Of a stretch of DNA of 64,000 nucleotides, positions 50,894 through 59,311 are shown in pieces (within the stretch, counting starts at the first letter, position 1; each line of letters starts with the position of its first letter). Location: positions 1-64,000 of the forward strand of contig JADKCH010000011.1 in the NCBI GenBank assembly GCA_016714685.1, given 5' to 3'. The stretch is from Candidatus Geothrix odensensis (GTDB taxonomy: Bacteria; Acidobacteriota; Holophagae; Holophagales; Holophagaceae). A model generated the notes under the pieces. The model ran no database searches. It saw only the letters and a list, made by a program, of their open reading frames with translations, and was not told where the DNA came from. Made by a program: the position numbers and the translations under genes.

Positions 50894-52087
50894 ATGCCCA
50901 AGCCCTGGGGACCCACCACCACCGCCATCCACGCCGGGAAGCGCTTCAACACCACCCGGGCCGTGACCACGCCCATCTTCCAGACCTCGGTGTTCCAGCT
51001 CATGGAGAACAGCGAGGGCGCCGAGTTCTCGGCCAGCGTGGAACCGCCGGCCTTCTATACGCGCTGGGGCAACCCCAACACCAGCGAGGTCGAGGCGGTG
51101 CTGGCGGAACTCGAGGGCGCCGAGCGCGCCCTGGCGACGGCCTCGGGCATGGCGGCCTTCGCTCTGGTGTTCGAGGCCTTCCTGAAGCCGGGCGATCACC
51201 TGGTGGCCCCCGCGGCCATCTACCTGGGCACGGAACAGCTCATCCGCCGCTGGGAGACGGAGCGGGGCCTGAAGGTGACCTGGGTGCAGAGCACCCTGGA
51301 CCTGGCCGAGTGGGAGGCCGCGATCCGGCCGGAGACGAAGGTGATCTGGGTGGAGACCCCCTCCAATCCCACCCTGGCCCTCACGGACCTGGCGGGGGTC
51401 GCGGCCCTCGGCAGGAAGCACGGGGTGCGCACCGTGGCCGACAACACCTTCCCCAGCCCCATCCACACCCGGCCCCTGGCCTTCGGCATCGACCTCAGCG
51501 TGGCCTCGGCCACCAAGTACCTGGGGGGGCACTCGGACCTGGTGGCCGGCGTCATCGCCGGATCCGACGCTGACATCGTGGCCTGCTGGCACCTGGCGAA
51601 GATCCTGGGCCCGACCCTGGACCCCATGGCCTCCTGGCTGCTGCACCGTGGCCTCAAGACCCTGGCCCTGCGGGTGCGCCGGGCCTCGGACAACGCCCAG
51701 GCCCTGGCCCAATGGCTGCTGTGGCAGCCCCACGTGGCCCGGGTGGACTACCCGGGCCTGCCCAGCCACCCGGGCCACGAGATCGCTGTCCGCCAGATGG
51801 AGAAGGGCTATGGCGCCATGGTGGGCTTCGAGCTGCGGGCGGGCCTGCTGGCCGGGCAGCGCTTCTGTGAGGCTCTGGAGGTCATCACCCGGGGCGTGAG
51901 CCTGGGTGGGGTGGAGAGCCTCATCCAACACCCCGCCAGCATGAGCCACCTGAAGACGGCCCCAGAGGTGAAGGCCCGCCTGGGCATCACGGACGGCCTG
52001 CTGCGCTTCTCGGTGGGCATCGAGGACCAGCCGGACCTCATCGCGGACCTGGAGAAGGGCTTCCAGGCGGCGGCGGTGGCGCGGTGA
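50894..52087 (+). CDS. Trans-sulfuration PLP enzyme (cystathionine gamma-synthase/lyase family)
   Basis: A 397-residue fold-type I enzyme. TRWGNPNTSEVEAVLAELEGAE, ASGMAAFALV, VETPSNPTLALTDL and the Schiff-base lysine in SVASATKYLGGHSD define the Cys/Met metabolism family. Gamma-synthase, gamma-lyase and methionine gamma-lyase cannot be distinguished from sequence by eye. ATG 50894 lies at the conserved N-terminus; an upstream start at 50870 is possible. It overlaps thiS (GTGA), which suggests a possible link between sulfur-amino-acid metabolism and thiazole sulfur supply, an inference. Confidence 0.87.
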   Translation: MPKPWGPTTTAIHAGKRFNTTRAVTTPIFQTSVFQLMENSEGAEFSASVEPPAFYTRWGNPNTSEVEAVLAELEGAERALATASGMAAFALVFEAFLKPGDHLVAPAAIYLGTEQLIRRWETERGLKVTWVQSTLDLAEWEAAIRPETKVIWVETPSNPTLALTDLAGVAALGRKHGVRTVADNTFPSPIHTRPLAFGIDLSVASATKYLGGHSDLVAGVIAGSDADIVACWHLAKILGPTLDPMASWLLHRGLKTLALRVRRASDNAQALAQWLLWQPHVARVDYPGLPSHPGHEIAVRQMEKGYGAMVGFELRAGLLAGQRFCEALEVITRGVSLGGVESLIQHPASMSHLKTAPEVKARLGITDGLLRFSVGIEDQPDLIADLEKGFQAAAVAR

Positions 52088-52284
52088 GGCTGCACCTCAA
52101 CGGCGAGCTCCGGGAGGCGCCGGATCTGGCCACCCTGGCCGACCTGGCCCGCTGGCTGGAGCTGCCCTCCTTCGGCAGCGCCATCGAGCTGAACGGCGAG
52201 GTCATCCGCCGGGCCGACCACCCCGCCACGCCCCTGAAAGAGGGGGACCGGCTGGAGGTGGTGCGGCTGGTCGGTGGAGGTTAA
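52084..52284 (+). CDS. thiS: Sulfur carrier protein ThiS
   Basis: A 66-residue ubiquitin-like carrier. It starts MRLHLNGELREAPDLATLAD and ends VVRLVGGG, a C-terminal diglycine that is adenylated and thiocarboxylated to give sulfur for thiazole. The GTG start overlaps the stop of the trans-sulfuration gene. Its synthase partner thiG lies about 38 kb away. The stop overlaps the convergent lipoprotein gene by 4 bases. No thiF is adjacent. Confidence 0.88.
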   Translation: MRLHLNGELREAPDLATLADLARWLELPSFGSAIELNGEVIRRADHPATPLKEGDRLEVVRLVGGG

Positions 52285-53927
52285 TTCACGGAAAGATTGT
52301 AGTTGATGGTGCCGTTCGGGTAGGTCACATAGGGATCCACCCGCACCCGGACCACATAGGTTCCGGCCGGCAGGGTGGGCAGGTTGATCACGCCGTTGCC
52401 GGAGGACGAAGCCGTCGTCAGGCGCACCAGGCCGACGCTGTCAAAGAGTTCGAGCACTAGGCCCAGGCCCGAGGTGCTCAGCGTCAGCGTGCGCGCCCCG
52501 CCGACGTGGCTGAACCGGAAGGCCTGGGCCTGGTTCCGGTCGAAGGACCACCCGGCCGCATAGGTTGGGAAGCTGCCGGAATCCACGAAAGGCATGGCTG
52601 GCAGGCGCCAGAGGGTGGTGCTGTTGAGGTAGAGCCGAGGTGGGGTCGGTGCCGTCGCCCACGTTCTCCAGGGCCAGTTCATCCAGGATCGCGCTGGACG
52701 CCGCCCCGCCGGCCAGGCGGCGCAGGCCCGTCAGGTAGGTGGGGTAGCAGGCGAGGGGCGTGTTGCCGTACTCGTAGCCCTGGGAGGCGGTGGTGGGGAT
52801 GGTGGCGCTCCACAGGGTGCCGAGACCCGCCGGGCTGCCGTTGAAGACGGCGCCGTTCTTCCAGATGCCCCAGAGGGTGCGGGCCACGGAACCCGGATAG
52901 AACTCGCCGCCGCCTGTGGGCGAGAAGCCCGTGTGCTGGTCCAGGCGGAAGACCGTGGGCAGGCCCCCGCCGGCGGGCACCTCGTAGGTGGTCGGGTCGT
53001 TCCGGAAGGCGCTGGACAGGAAGCTGCTGAAGCCCCCCACGAAGGCGATGGCGGGTTCGGAGGCATCCCCCGGGGCCACAAAGCCATTGTCGTTGTCCCG
53101 GCGGACGATCTGGCCGAAGGTGCCATTGGCGTAGGCGAAGCTGTCGTCAGCAAAGAGCAGCCGGGCGCAGGCCTCCAGGAGGACGCCGTCGTTGTAGGCA
53201 TCGGCGCCCCGATCCGCAGCGGTGGGGCCAGCGTAGCGGACCTCGTGCTGGAAGATGGCCCGCCCGCCCAGGGCGGCGCTCTGCTTCAGGATCGCCGAGC
53301 CCCCGGTGGCCAGGGCCACGGAGGGATAGGTGGTGCTGGTCGTGCCCGGGTTCCAGAAGGCGTACAGCTCGGGCAGCTGGAGGGTGGGCTCCAGGGACCG
53401 CATGCCCAGGGCGAAGGTGGTGATCTGGTCGGCGATGGCGAAGGCGCCAGCCTCCCCGGTGGTTTCCAGGGCCCGCAGGGTGAGGTTGCCGCTGCTGTTG
53501 GCCGCGCTGTCGGCGCTGGTGGTGTACCAGGTGGGGATGAGGTTGAAGGCCTCGCTGGCTAGGTGGCGGGAGGGCTCGCGCCCCCGTAGAAATAGAAGCC
53601 GTGCCCCCCGGCGGGGACCCTGCTGGCGTATATCGCCACGAAGAAGGTGATGCCCTTGGGTACCGAGAAGGTCCGCGTGCCATCGGCCCCCAGTGTCCCA
53701 GCCGCCTCCACCCGGCCCGAGGCGCTGTTCACCACCTGGGCATAGGCATAGCGGGTGGGAAGGGTGCTGAGGGTCGGGCTGAAACCGGCGCTGGAGAGCA
53801 CCCGCTTCTCGTACTGGCCTTGCACCGTGACGGAGATAGCGCTGGGGCCGTCGCTGGTGCCGCCGCAGCCCGCCAGGAACAGGAGGGTGGCGGCCAGGGA
53901 TCCAAGAGCGGCGGATGCGTGCTTCAT
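52281..53927 (-). CDS. Uncharacterised lipoprotein, two frame breaks
   Basis: The coding track starts at ATG 53927 with GGAG upstream and the lipobox LAGC (Cys21). It continues to GHGFYFYGG, breaks at five Cs (53581-53585; one base short), resumes as EPSRHLASEAFNLIPTW and runs to DELALENVGDGTDP, then breaks again near four Gs (52642-52645; one base extra) and finishes with RLYLNSTTLWRLPAMP and a beta-rich C-terminal domain resembling PPC/bacterial pre-peptidase folds (SGSFPTYAAGWSFDR, LVVRVRVDPY-like). Repaired length is 548 residues. Function not recognised; probably a surface protein. Breaks may be sequencing indels. Confidence 0.7.
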
Positions 53928-53998
53928 GGGAGACTCCACGGTGGGCTGGGGATGAGGCGTGACATCAAGGGTCATGCCATGAGTACAGGGGAAGCCGG

Positions 53999-55126
53999 TC
54001 AGCGCCAGACCTCCCAGCGCCCCGAAGGCCATGCCCCCGTGGCACGGCAGCGCCAGGATTCCGGCAGAACCAGCGGTACCGGGGTGCCGCCGGCGGGAAC
54101 GGCGCTCTGGAAGCGGTGGAACTCGTCCACCAGCCCCAGGTCCAGGAAGGCCCCGGCGAGGGTGCCGCCCCCCTCCACCAGGACTCGGCCCACCCCCCGG
54201 GCGGCGAGCTCGTGCAACAGGTGCCGCAAACTGCATCCCCGGCCATCCGGGGGCAAGTGGAGGTCCTCCACGCCACGAAGGGGCACGGGGTCCCCGATCA
54301 CGGCCCGGAAGGCCGGCTGCCCCGCCACGGGGGCCCAGACCCGGGCAGCGGCGGGGAGCTGGCCGCCCTCGTCCATGACCACCCGGGCGAAGCTGCGGTG
54401 GGGGGCCGTGGGGGCGGGCCAGCGGTCCGTGAGCTGGGGATCGTCCACCTCGATGGTATGGCGGCCCACCACGATGGCTTCCGAGGCCCGGCGCAGGGCG
54501 TGGGCCAGGCGCTGCACCTCGGGCGGGGTCACCGGTGTGGTCTGCCCCGCCGGGCCCAGGGCGCCGTCGGAGCCCAGGGCCAGCTTCAGGGTCACCCAGG
54601 GCAGGCCCGTACGGATGAGCTTGAAGAAGGGGGCATGGAAGCGGGCGCAGGCCTCGCCCAGGAGCCCCTCTTCGACCGCGAGCCCCTGAGCCCGCAGGAT
54701 GGCCAGGCCACCCCCGTCCACCCTCGGATTGGGATCGCGCACGCCCACCACCACTCGGGCCACGCCCGCCTGAATGAGGGCCTGGGTGCAGGGGCCCGTG
54801 CGGCCCTGGTGGCAGCAGGGCTCCAGGGTGACGAAGGCCGTGGCGCCCCTCGGATCCTCGCCCCGGGCCTCCGCATCGCGCAAGGCCATGATCTCGCCGT
54901 GGGGATCCCCGGCCCGGGTGTGGACGCCGGCCCCGAGGACCCGGCCCCCTTTCACCAGGACGCAGCCCACCGGCGGGTTGGGGCTCGAGAGCCCCACACC
55001 CTTGAGGCCCTCCTGCATGGCCAGGGCCATGAAGCGGGCATCGCCCTCCAGGGCCTCCGGCACGGGCCAGGGCCCGCCCGTGGCCAGGGCCCAGGCCAGC
55101 TCGCGGGTCAGGGCCGGCTCAGACAT
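53999..55126 (-). CDS. ribD: Bifunctional riboflavin biosynthesis deaminase/reductase
   Basis: A 375-residue enzyme for two early riboflavin steps. The deaminase zinc site is HGEIMAL and TLEPCCHQGRTGPC; SSPNPPVGCVLVKGG is also conserved. The reductase half contains RASEAIVVGRHT and VLVEGGGTLAGAFLD. ATG 55126 overlaps the end of ftsY by 8 bases. ribE, ribBA and ribH are not nearby. Length is typical. Confidence 0.92.
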   Translation of the reverse strand: MSEPALTRELAWALATGGPWPVPEALEGDARFMALAMQEGLKGVGLSSPNPPVGCVLVKGGRVLGAGVHTRAGDPHGEIMALRDAEARGEDPRGATAFVTLEPCCHQGRTGPCTQALIQAGVARVVVGVRDPNPRVDGGGLAILRAQGLAVEEGLLGEACARFHAPFFKLIRTGLPWVTLKLALGSDGALGPAGQTTPVTPPEVQRLAHALRRASEAIVVGRHTIEVDDPQLTDRWPAPTAPHRSFARVVMDEGGQLPAAARVWAPVAGQPAFRAVIGDPVPLRGVEDLHLPPDGRGCSLRHLLHELAARGVGRVLVEGGGTLAGAFLDLGLVDEFHRFQSAVPAGGTPVPLVLPESWRCRATGAWPSGRWEVWR

Positions 55127-56030
55127 CCAGGAGGCCGTCCACGAAGGCTTCCGCGTCGAAGGGGATGAGGTCGTCCACGCCCTCGCCCACGCCCACGAAG
55201 GCGATGGGGAGCCGCAGCCGGTCCAGGATGGAGACCACCACGCCGCCCTTGGCGCTGCCATCCAGCTTGGTGAGCACCAGGTCGGTGACCCCTGCCACCT
55301 GGGCGAAGGCCTCGGCCTGGACCAGGCCGTTCTGGCCAGTGGTGGCGTCCAGCACCAACAGCACCCGGTGGGGCGCAGCCGGAATCACCTTCTGGAGGCT
55401 GCGGTGGATCTTGTCCAGCTCCTTCATGAGGTGGTCCTTGGTGTGGAGCCGCCCCGCCGTGTCGATGAGCACCCAGGGCGTACCCTTGGCCAGGGCGCTG
55501 GTGGCCCCGTCGAAGGCGATGGCCGCGGGATCGCCGCCCATCTGATTGCGGATGACGGGCACCCCTGCCCGCTCGCCCCAGCGCTCCAGTTGGTCGATGG
55601 CCGCCGCCCGGAAGGTGTCGCCCGCCACCACCAGCACGGCGTCGCCGCGGGCTTTGAGGTGCGCCGCCAGCTTGCCCAGGGTGGTGGTCTTGCCCACGCC
55701 GTTGACCCCCACCAGCAGCACCACCTGGGTGCCCGCCGCAGCGAAGGGCCGGGGCGGTCGCTGGCGCAGGAGCCTCAGCAGTTCGTCCTTCAGGACGGCC
55801 TTGGGGTCGATGTCCGCTTGGCCCTTCATCTCGTTGCGGAGCCGCGTCATCAGCCGATCCACGGCCTGCACGCCGAGGTCCGCCTGCAGCAGCAGGTCCT
55901 CCAGCTCCTCCAGCTGGGCCTCGTCCAGGCGGCGCAGGCCCAGGAGGCGCCCCATGGGCGCCAGCACCAGCTCCTGGGTGCGCTTCAGGCCCTTCTTGAA
56001 CTGGTTGAACAGGCCACCAAGCAGACCCAC
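55119..56030 (-). CDS. ftsY: Signal recognition particle receptor FtsY
   Basis: A 303-residue SRP GTPase. G1 reads LVGVNGVGKTTTLGKLA, followed by VAGDTFRAAAIDQL, DTAGRLHTKDHLMKELDKI, LVLDATTGQNG and TKLDGSAKGGVV. There is no long acidic A domain, as in many non-enteric bacteria; the N domain begins about 20 residues in. The frame opens to 56354 through non-coding sequence; GTG 56030 (GLLGGLFNQF) is preferred because GAGG is five bases upstream. GTG 56036 is an alternative. Confidence 0.93.
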   Translation of the reverse strand: MGLLGGLFNQFKKGLKRTQELVLAPMGRLLGLRRLDEAQLEELEDLLLQADLGVQAVDRLMTRLRNEMKGQADIDPKAVLKDELLRLLRQRPPRPFAAAGTQVVLLVGVNGVGKTTTLGKLAAHLKARGDAVLVVAGDTFRAAAIDQLERWGERAGVPVIRNQMGGDPAAIAFDGATSALAKGTPWVLIDTAGRLHTKDHLMKELDKIHRSLQKVIPAAPHRVLLVLDATTGQNGLVQAEAFAQVAGVTDLVLTKLDGSAKGGVVVSILDRLRLPIAFVGVGEGVDDLIPFDAEAFVDGLLDV

Positions 56031-56090
56031 GGACACCTCGCGAAGGTCCAGTCTACCGAAGCATTCAGGGTTCCCCGAGGCTGGAATCCG

Positions 56091-56386
56091 GCTAGTGGTG
56101 CCCGCGCGAAATAGCGGGATCATCCATCGCTCCGGTGGGCACCACATGGCGGGGGTTTGGGGGAGGCTCCAGGTCCGCGAGCATTTGCGAGCGGGAGCAC
56201 GCGCTGTGTGCGATACCCGGAGGGCAGTGCCCCCAGTGGGGTGACAGCCCTGGCGCGTCCGCGCAAGGGCGCCAGAGGGGCCATGCCCCGATGACGCTAG
56301 ATCCTGGCCAACGCATGCGTTGGCTGGGGGAAATGCACATCGCCAGCACACCATTGATCCTGGTATTTCGCGCGAGGTGCATTAGC
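56091..56386. repeat. Inverted pair of structured hairpin elements (REPIN-like)
   Basis: No protein gene is seen in this 392-base gap. Its ends (56091-56122 and 56355-56386) are 32-base inverted copies matching at 25 positions, both starting GCTA and sharing CGCGCGAAATA. Each copy folds separately: left outer stem GTGGTGCCC/GGGCACCAC with inner stem AGCG/CGCT; right copy, on the minus strand, AATGCAC/GTGCATT with CCAG/CTGG. At least five stem pairs differ compensatorily. The centre holds further palindromes, including CCAACGCATGCGTTGG and CTGGCGC/GCGCCAG. Inverted hairpins with a shared tetranucleotide head resemble REP pairs; a regulatory RNA is an alternative. Confidence 0.6.
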
Positions 56387-56422
56387 ATGGGCGGCATCCC
56401 AGGTACCACCTCCGGAGTCACC

Positions 56423-57514
56423 ATGCCCCCCCCGCCCATCCCGTCCCCGGACCCGTTGCTGCTGCCGATGCCGCCCGCCGTGCTGAAGGCCCTGTTGCTG
56501 GCCACCTTCACCCTCCACCTGATGGCGGTGAACCTGGGGGTTGGCGGCAGCCTAATTGCGGTGGTGCATGCGCTGCGCGGCAGGCCGGAGGACCGCGACC
56601 TGGTGCGGCGGCTGGCGCCCATGCTGCCTGGCGCCGTGACCTTCGCCATCACCCTGGGCGTGGCCCCCCTGCTCTTCGTGCAGCTCATCTACGGCCCCTT
56701 CTTCTACACGGCCTCCGTGCTGACGGCCATCCCCTGGGCGGCGCTCCTCGCCCTCCTGATGGCGGGCTATGTGCTGCTGTACCGCTTCGTGGGTTCGGTG
56801 GCTTCCGAGACTGTGCGGACCGTCACGGGCATCCTGAGCGCCCTCCTCCTGCTGGCCGTGGGGCTGATGCTGGTGAATGTCACGACGCTCTCCCTCCGCC
56901 CGGATCTGTGGGCCGCCCACGCGGCCGCCTCGCCCCATGGCCTCCGCATGAACACGGCGGATCCCACCCTCTGGCCCCGTTACCTCCACATGGTGGCGGG
57001 GATCGCCGCCGTGGCCGGGCTGCTGCTGGCGGGCTGGGGGGCCTGGCGTGAGCACGCCTACGCGCGTCGCGCGGGGCTCATCTGGTTCATCGCCGCCACG
57101 GCCAGCCAGGGGCTCTGGGGCACCTGGCTGCTGGTGAAGCAGCCCGCCCCGGTCTTCGACCTGCTGATGAACGCCAGCACGGCCCCCAGCCTGACCATGT
57201 GGGGCTCCATCGCCTGCGGCGGCCTGGCCCTGTTCATGGCCATTCCCGCCAGCCAGGAAGGCTCGCCCGCCAGGGCCGTGTGGGGGCCCTTCGCCCTCGG
57301 CATGGCCTCGGTCCTGGGCATGATCCTCCTGCGGGATCAGGCCCGGGATGCCAGCCTGGCCGCCTTCGGCTTCCAACCCGGGGCCCTGCCCCACAAGACC
57401 GACTGGCTGTCCCTGGGGGTCTTCGGGCTCACCCTCGCGGCCCTGGTGGTGATGCTGGTGGTGGTCCTGCGCTGGGCCACCCAACCGCGGATGGCGGGGG
57501 AGGAGCGGCCATGA
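56423..57514 (+). CDS. CydA-like polytopic membrane protein
   Basis: A 363-residue membrane protein with about nine helices and little soluble mass. The first helix shows FTLHLMAVNLGVGGSLIAVVHA, similar in placement to the haem-ligand helix of cytochrome bd subunit I, but it lacks the Q-loop and full CydA length. It has no c-type haem motif. It overlaps the next gene (ATGA), which is a related protein with a cytochrome c domain, so the two probably form one complex. ATG 56423 has GGAG five bases upstream. Substrate and haem content unknown. Confidence 0.7.
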   Translation: MPPPPIPSPDPLLLPMPPAVLKALLLATFTLHLMAVNLGVGGSLIAVVHALRGRPEDRDLVRRLAPMLPGAVTFAITLGVAPLLFVQLIYGPFFYTASVLTAIPWAALLALLMAGYVLLYRFVGSVASETVRTVTGILSALLLLAVGLMLVNVTTLSLRPDLWAAHAAASPHGLRMNTADPTLWPRYLHMVAGIAAVAGLLLAGWGAWREHAYARRAGLIWFIAATASQGLWGTWLLVKQPAPVFDLLMNASTAPSLTMWGSIACGGLALFMAIPASQEGSPARAVWGPFALGMASVLGMILLRDQARDASLAAFGFQPGALPHKTDWLSLGVFGLTLAALVVMLVVVLRWATQPRMAGEERP

Positions 57515-58830
57515 ACCATCCCGTGTGGGACATCCCCCTCCTCGGCAGCGGCTGGCTCATCGGCCTCATCAGCATCGTCCACGTCTCCATCGCCCACCTC
57601 GTCGTGGGGGCCGGCATTTGGCTGCCGATCATGGAGGGCCGCGCCCAGCGGGCCGGGGACCTGGAGCTACAGGCCTGGCTGCGGGGCCGGGCCAAGGCCC
57701 TGCTCTGGCTGTCCAGCATCTTCGGGGCCGTCACCGGCGTGGGGATCTGGGTGGCCATCGGCCTCGTGAACCCCACGGCCACCCAGCACCTCATCCGGGC
57801 CTTCGTCATGGGCTGGGCCATCGAGTGGCTGATCTTCGTGGGCGAAATGGCCACCCTCATCGTGCTGGTCCGGGCCTATGACCGGCTGCGGCCCCGCCAG
57901 CGCCTGACCGTCTCCTGGCTCTATGCCCTCTGCGCCTGGCTGAGCCTCGTGGTCATCAACGGCATCATCACCTTCATGCTGAGCCCCGGAAAGGGCTGGG
58001 CCGCCAGCCACGCCATGTGGGACGGCTTTTTCAACGCCACCTACCTGCCCAGCCTGCTGCTGCGGACCTGCGTAGCCCTGGTCCTGGGCGGCCTCTGGGC
58101 CCTGGCCGCGGGGGCCACCGCGAAACCACCCCTGAAGCCGCGGATCCTGCAGCCCTCGGCCCTCTTCACCCTGGCGGGTGTGCTGCTGGCCGTGGCCTCG
58201 GGCTGGTACTACTTCCAGAGCTTCCCCCCGGCCGCGCGGGAGCTGGTGCTGGGCAACCTCAAGGGCGCCACCGGCCTGGCCCAGGGCTTCCGCTGGGCAC
58301 TCTGGGGCCTGGGCGCGTTCCTGGTGCCGGGCCTGCTGGTGCTCTGGGCGTTCTTCGCCTCGGCCTCGTTCCAACGGCCCCTGGCCCTGCTGGGCCTGCT
58401 GCTGGCCTGCTGGGGCTTCGGCGGCTTCGAGTGGATCCGCGAGGTGGCCCGCAAGCCCTTCGTGATCCGGGATGTCATGTACTCCAACGGCATCCGCGTG
58501 GAGCAGGTGGCGGAGTACCAGAAGGACGGCTTCCTGGCGGGAAACGCCTGGGCCCGGACCTTCGCAGCCTCGAGGGGGGACACCGACCTGGCCCGGGGCG
58601 AGGCGCTTCTGCGGAGCCAGTGTCTGGCCTGCCACACCCGGGACGGCTACCGGGGCCTGAGGGGCCTCACGGCCAGCAACTCCGAGGGGGACAACGTGGC
58701 CTTCATCCAGGCCATACGGGAACTGGACCCGGCGCTGAACCCCTACCTGGACCGCATGCCGCCCTTTGCGGGCACCGAGCAGGAGGCCGAGTTGCTGGGG
58801 AAGTATCTTGAATCATTGAAGGCTAAGTAG
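57511..58830 (+). CDS. CydA-like membrane protein fused to cytochrome c domain
   Basis: A 439-residue protein. Residues 1-340 hold about nine helices. SIVHVSIAHLVVGAGIWLPIMEGR (split His24, His29, Glu42), GAVTGVGIWVAIGLV and WAIEWLIFVGEMATL (Glu105, Glu112) correspond in pattern to the haem- and proton-channel helices of CydA. The C-terminal 75 residues are a class I cytochrome c: CLACH at 371-375 and the methionine ligand in RMPPFAG. CydA lacks such a domain. A quinol- or cytochrome-linked redox role is inferred. Start overlaps the upstream gene by 4 bases, with GGAGGAG upstream. Confidence 0.77.
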   Translation: MNHPVWDIPLLGSGWLIGLISIVHVSIAHLVVGAGIWLPIMEGRAQRAGDLELQAWLRGRAKALLWLSSIFGAVTGVGIWVAIGLVNPTATQHLIRAFVMGWAIEWLIFVGEMATLIVLVRAYDRLRPRQRLTVSWLYALCAWLSLVVINGIITFMLSPGKGWAASHAMWDGFFNATYLPSLLLRTCVALVLGGLWALAAGATAKPPLKPRILQPSALFTLAGVLLAVASGWYYFQSFPPAARELVLGNLKGATGLAQGFRWALWGLGAFLVPGLLVLWAFFASASFQRPLALLGLLLACWGFGGFEWIREVARKPFVIRDVMYSNGIRVEQVAEYQKDGFLAGNAWARTFAASRGDTDLARGEALLRSQCLACHTRDGYRGLRGLTASNSEGDNVAFIQAIRELDPALNPYLDRMPPFAGTEQEAELLGKYLESLKAK

Positions 58831-58831
58831 T

Positions 58832-58845
58832 GTTCCACGTGGAAC
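58832..58845. other. parS centromere site, perfect palindrome
   Basis: A second exact GTTCCACGTGGAAC, preceded by T, in the short space between the cytochrome gene and the convergent hypothetical gene. About 14 kb from dnaA. Confidence 0.8.
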
Positions 58846-59225
58846 TACCAGCGCTGCGGGGCCTGGAAGGGAGGTGGCTGGGGCGGAATCAGGACGGGCG
58901 CCGCCGCCCCAGTGGCCTGCCAGGTGCGGACGCCCCAGGGGGTCTCGTCCCAGGTGGCCCGGCCGGCGTAGGCCGTGGCGAGGAACATCAGGATGTCCAC
59001 GGGGCGGTTCACCAGGTAGCGCTCCGGGGCCGGCCGCAGGTCCCGTGGATCGAGGGAACTGGCCGGGGTGAGAGGGTGCACCGGCTGTTCCGGCACCTGC
59101 ACCTGGCCAAGCTGGCCGACCTCGCAGATCAGGGCCCTGGGTGGCGCAAAGGCTTCCGGGGCTCGGGCTGGGCCGAAGGCCAGGGGCGGGAGCTGGAGCA
59201 CCAGAGAGAAGGCCTCGGTCAGCAT
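58845..59225 (-). CDS. Hypothetical proline/alanine-rich protein
   Basis: A 126-residue protein. ATG 59225 has GGAGG six bases upstream, which supports translation. Composition is rich in Pro/Ala; no signal peptide, cysteine motif or membrane helix is convincing, apart from a modest hydrophobic stretch in residues 72-90. Not recognised. The segment LRPAPERYLVNRPVDILMFLA hints at a folded region. It may be an orphan protein, and overlaps the end of the parS site. Confidence 0.5.
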   Translation of the reverse strand: MLTEAFSLVLQLPPLAFGPARAPEAFAPPRALICEVGQLGQVQVPEQPVHPLTPASSLDPRDLRPAPERYLVNRPVDILMFLATAYAGRATWDETPWGVRTWQATGAAAPVLIPPQPPPFQAPQRW

Positions 59226-59311
59226 GGTGACCCTCCGGCGGGGAATGTAGCGTCCCGGGACTGGCGAGGCAAGGGCCCAGCCTGTTTAATATATTACTTG
59301 AAATAAATGGC

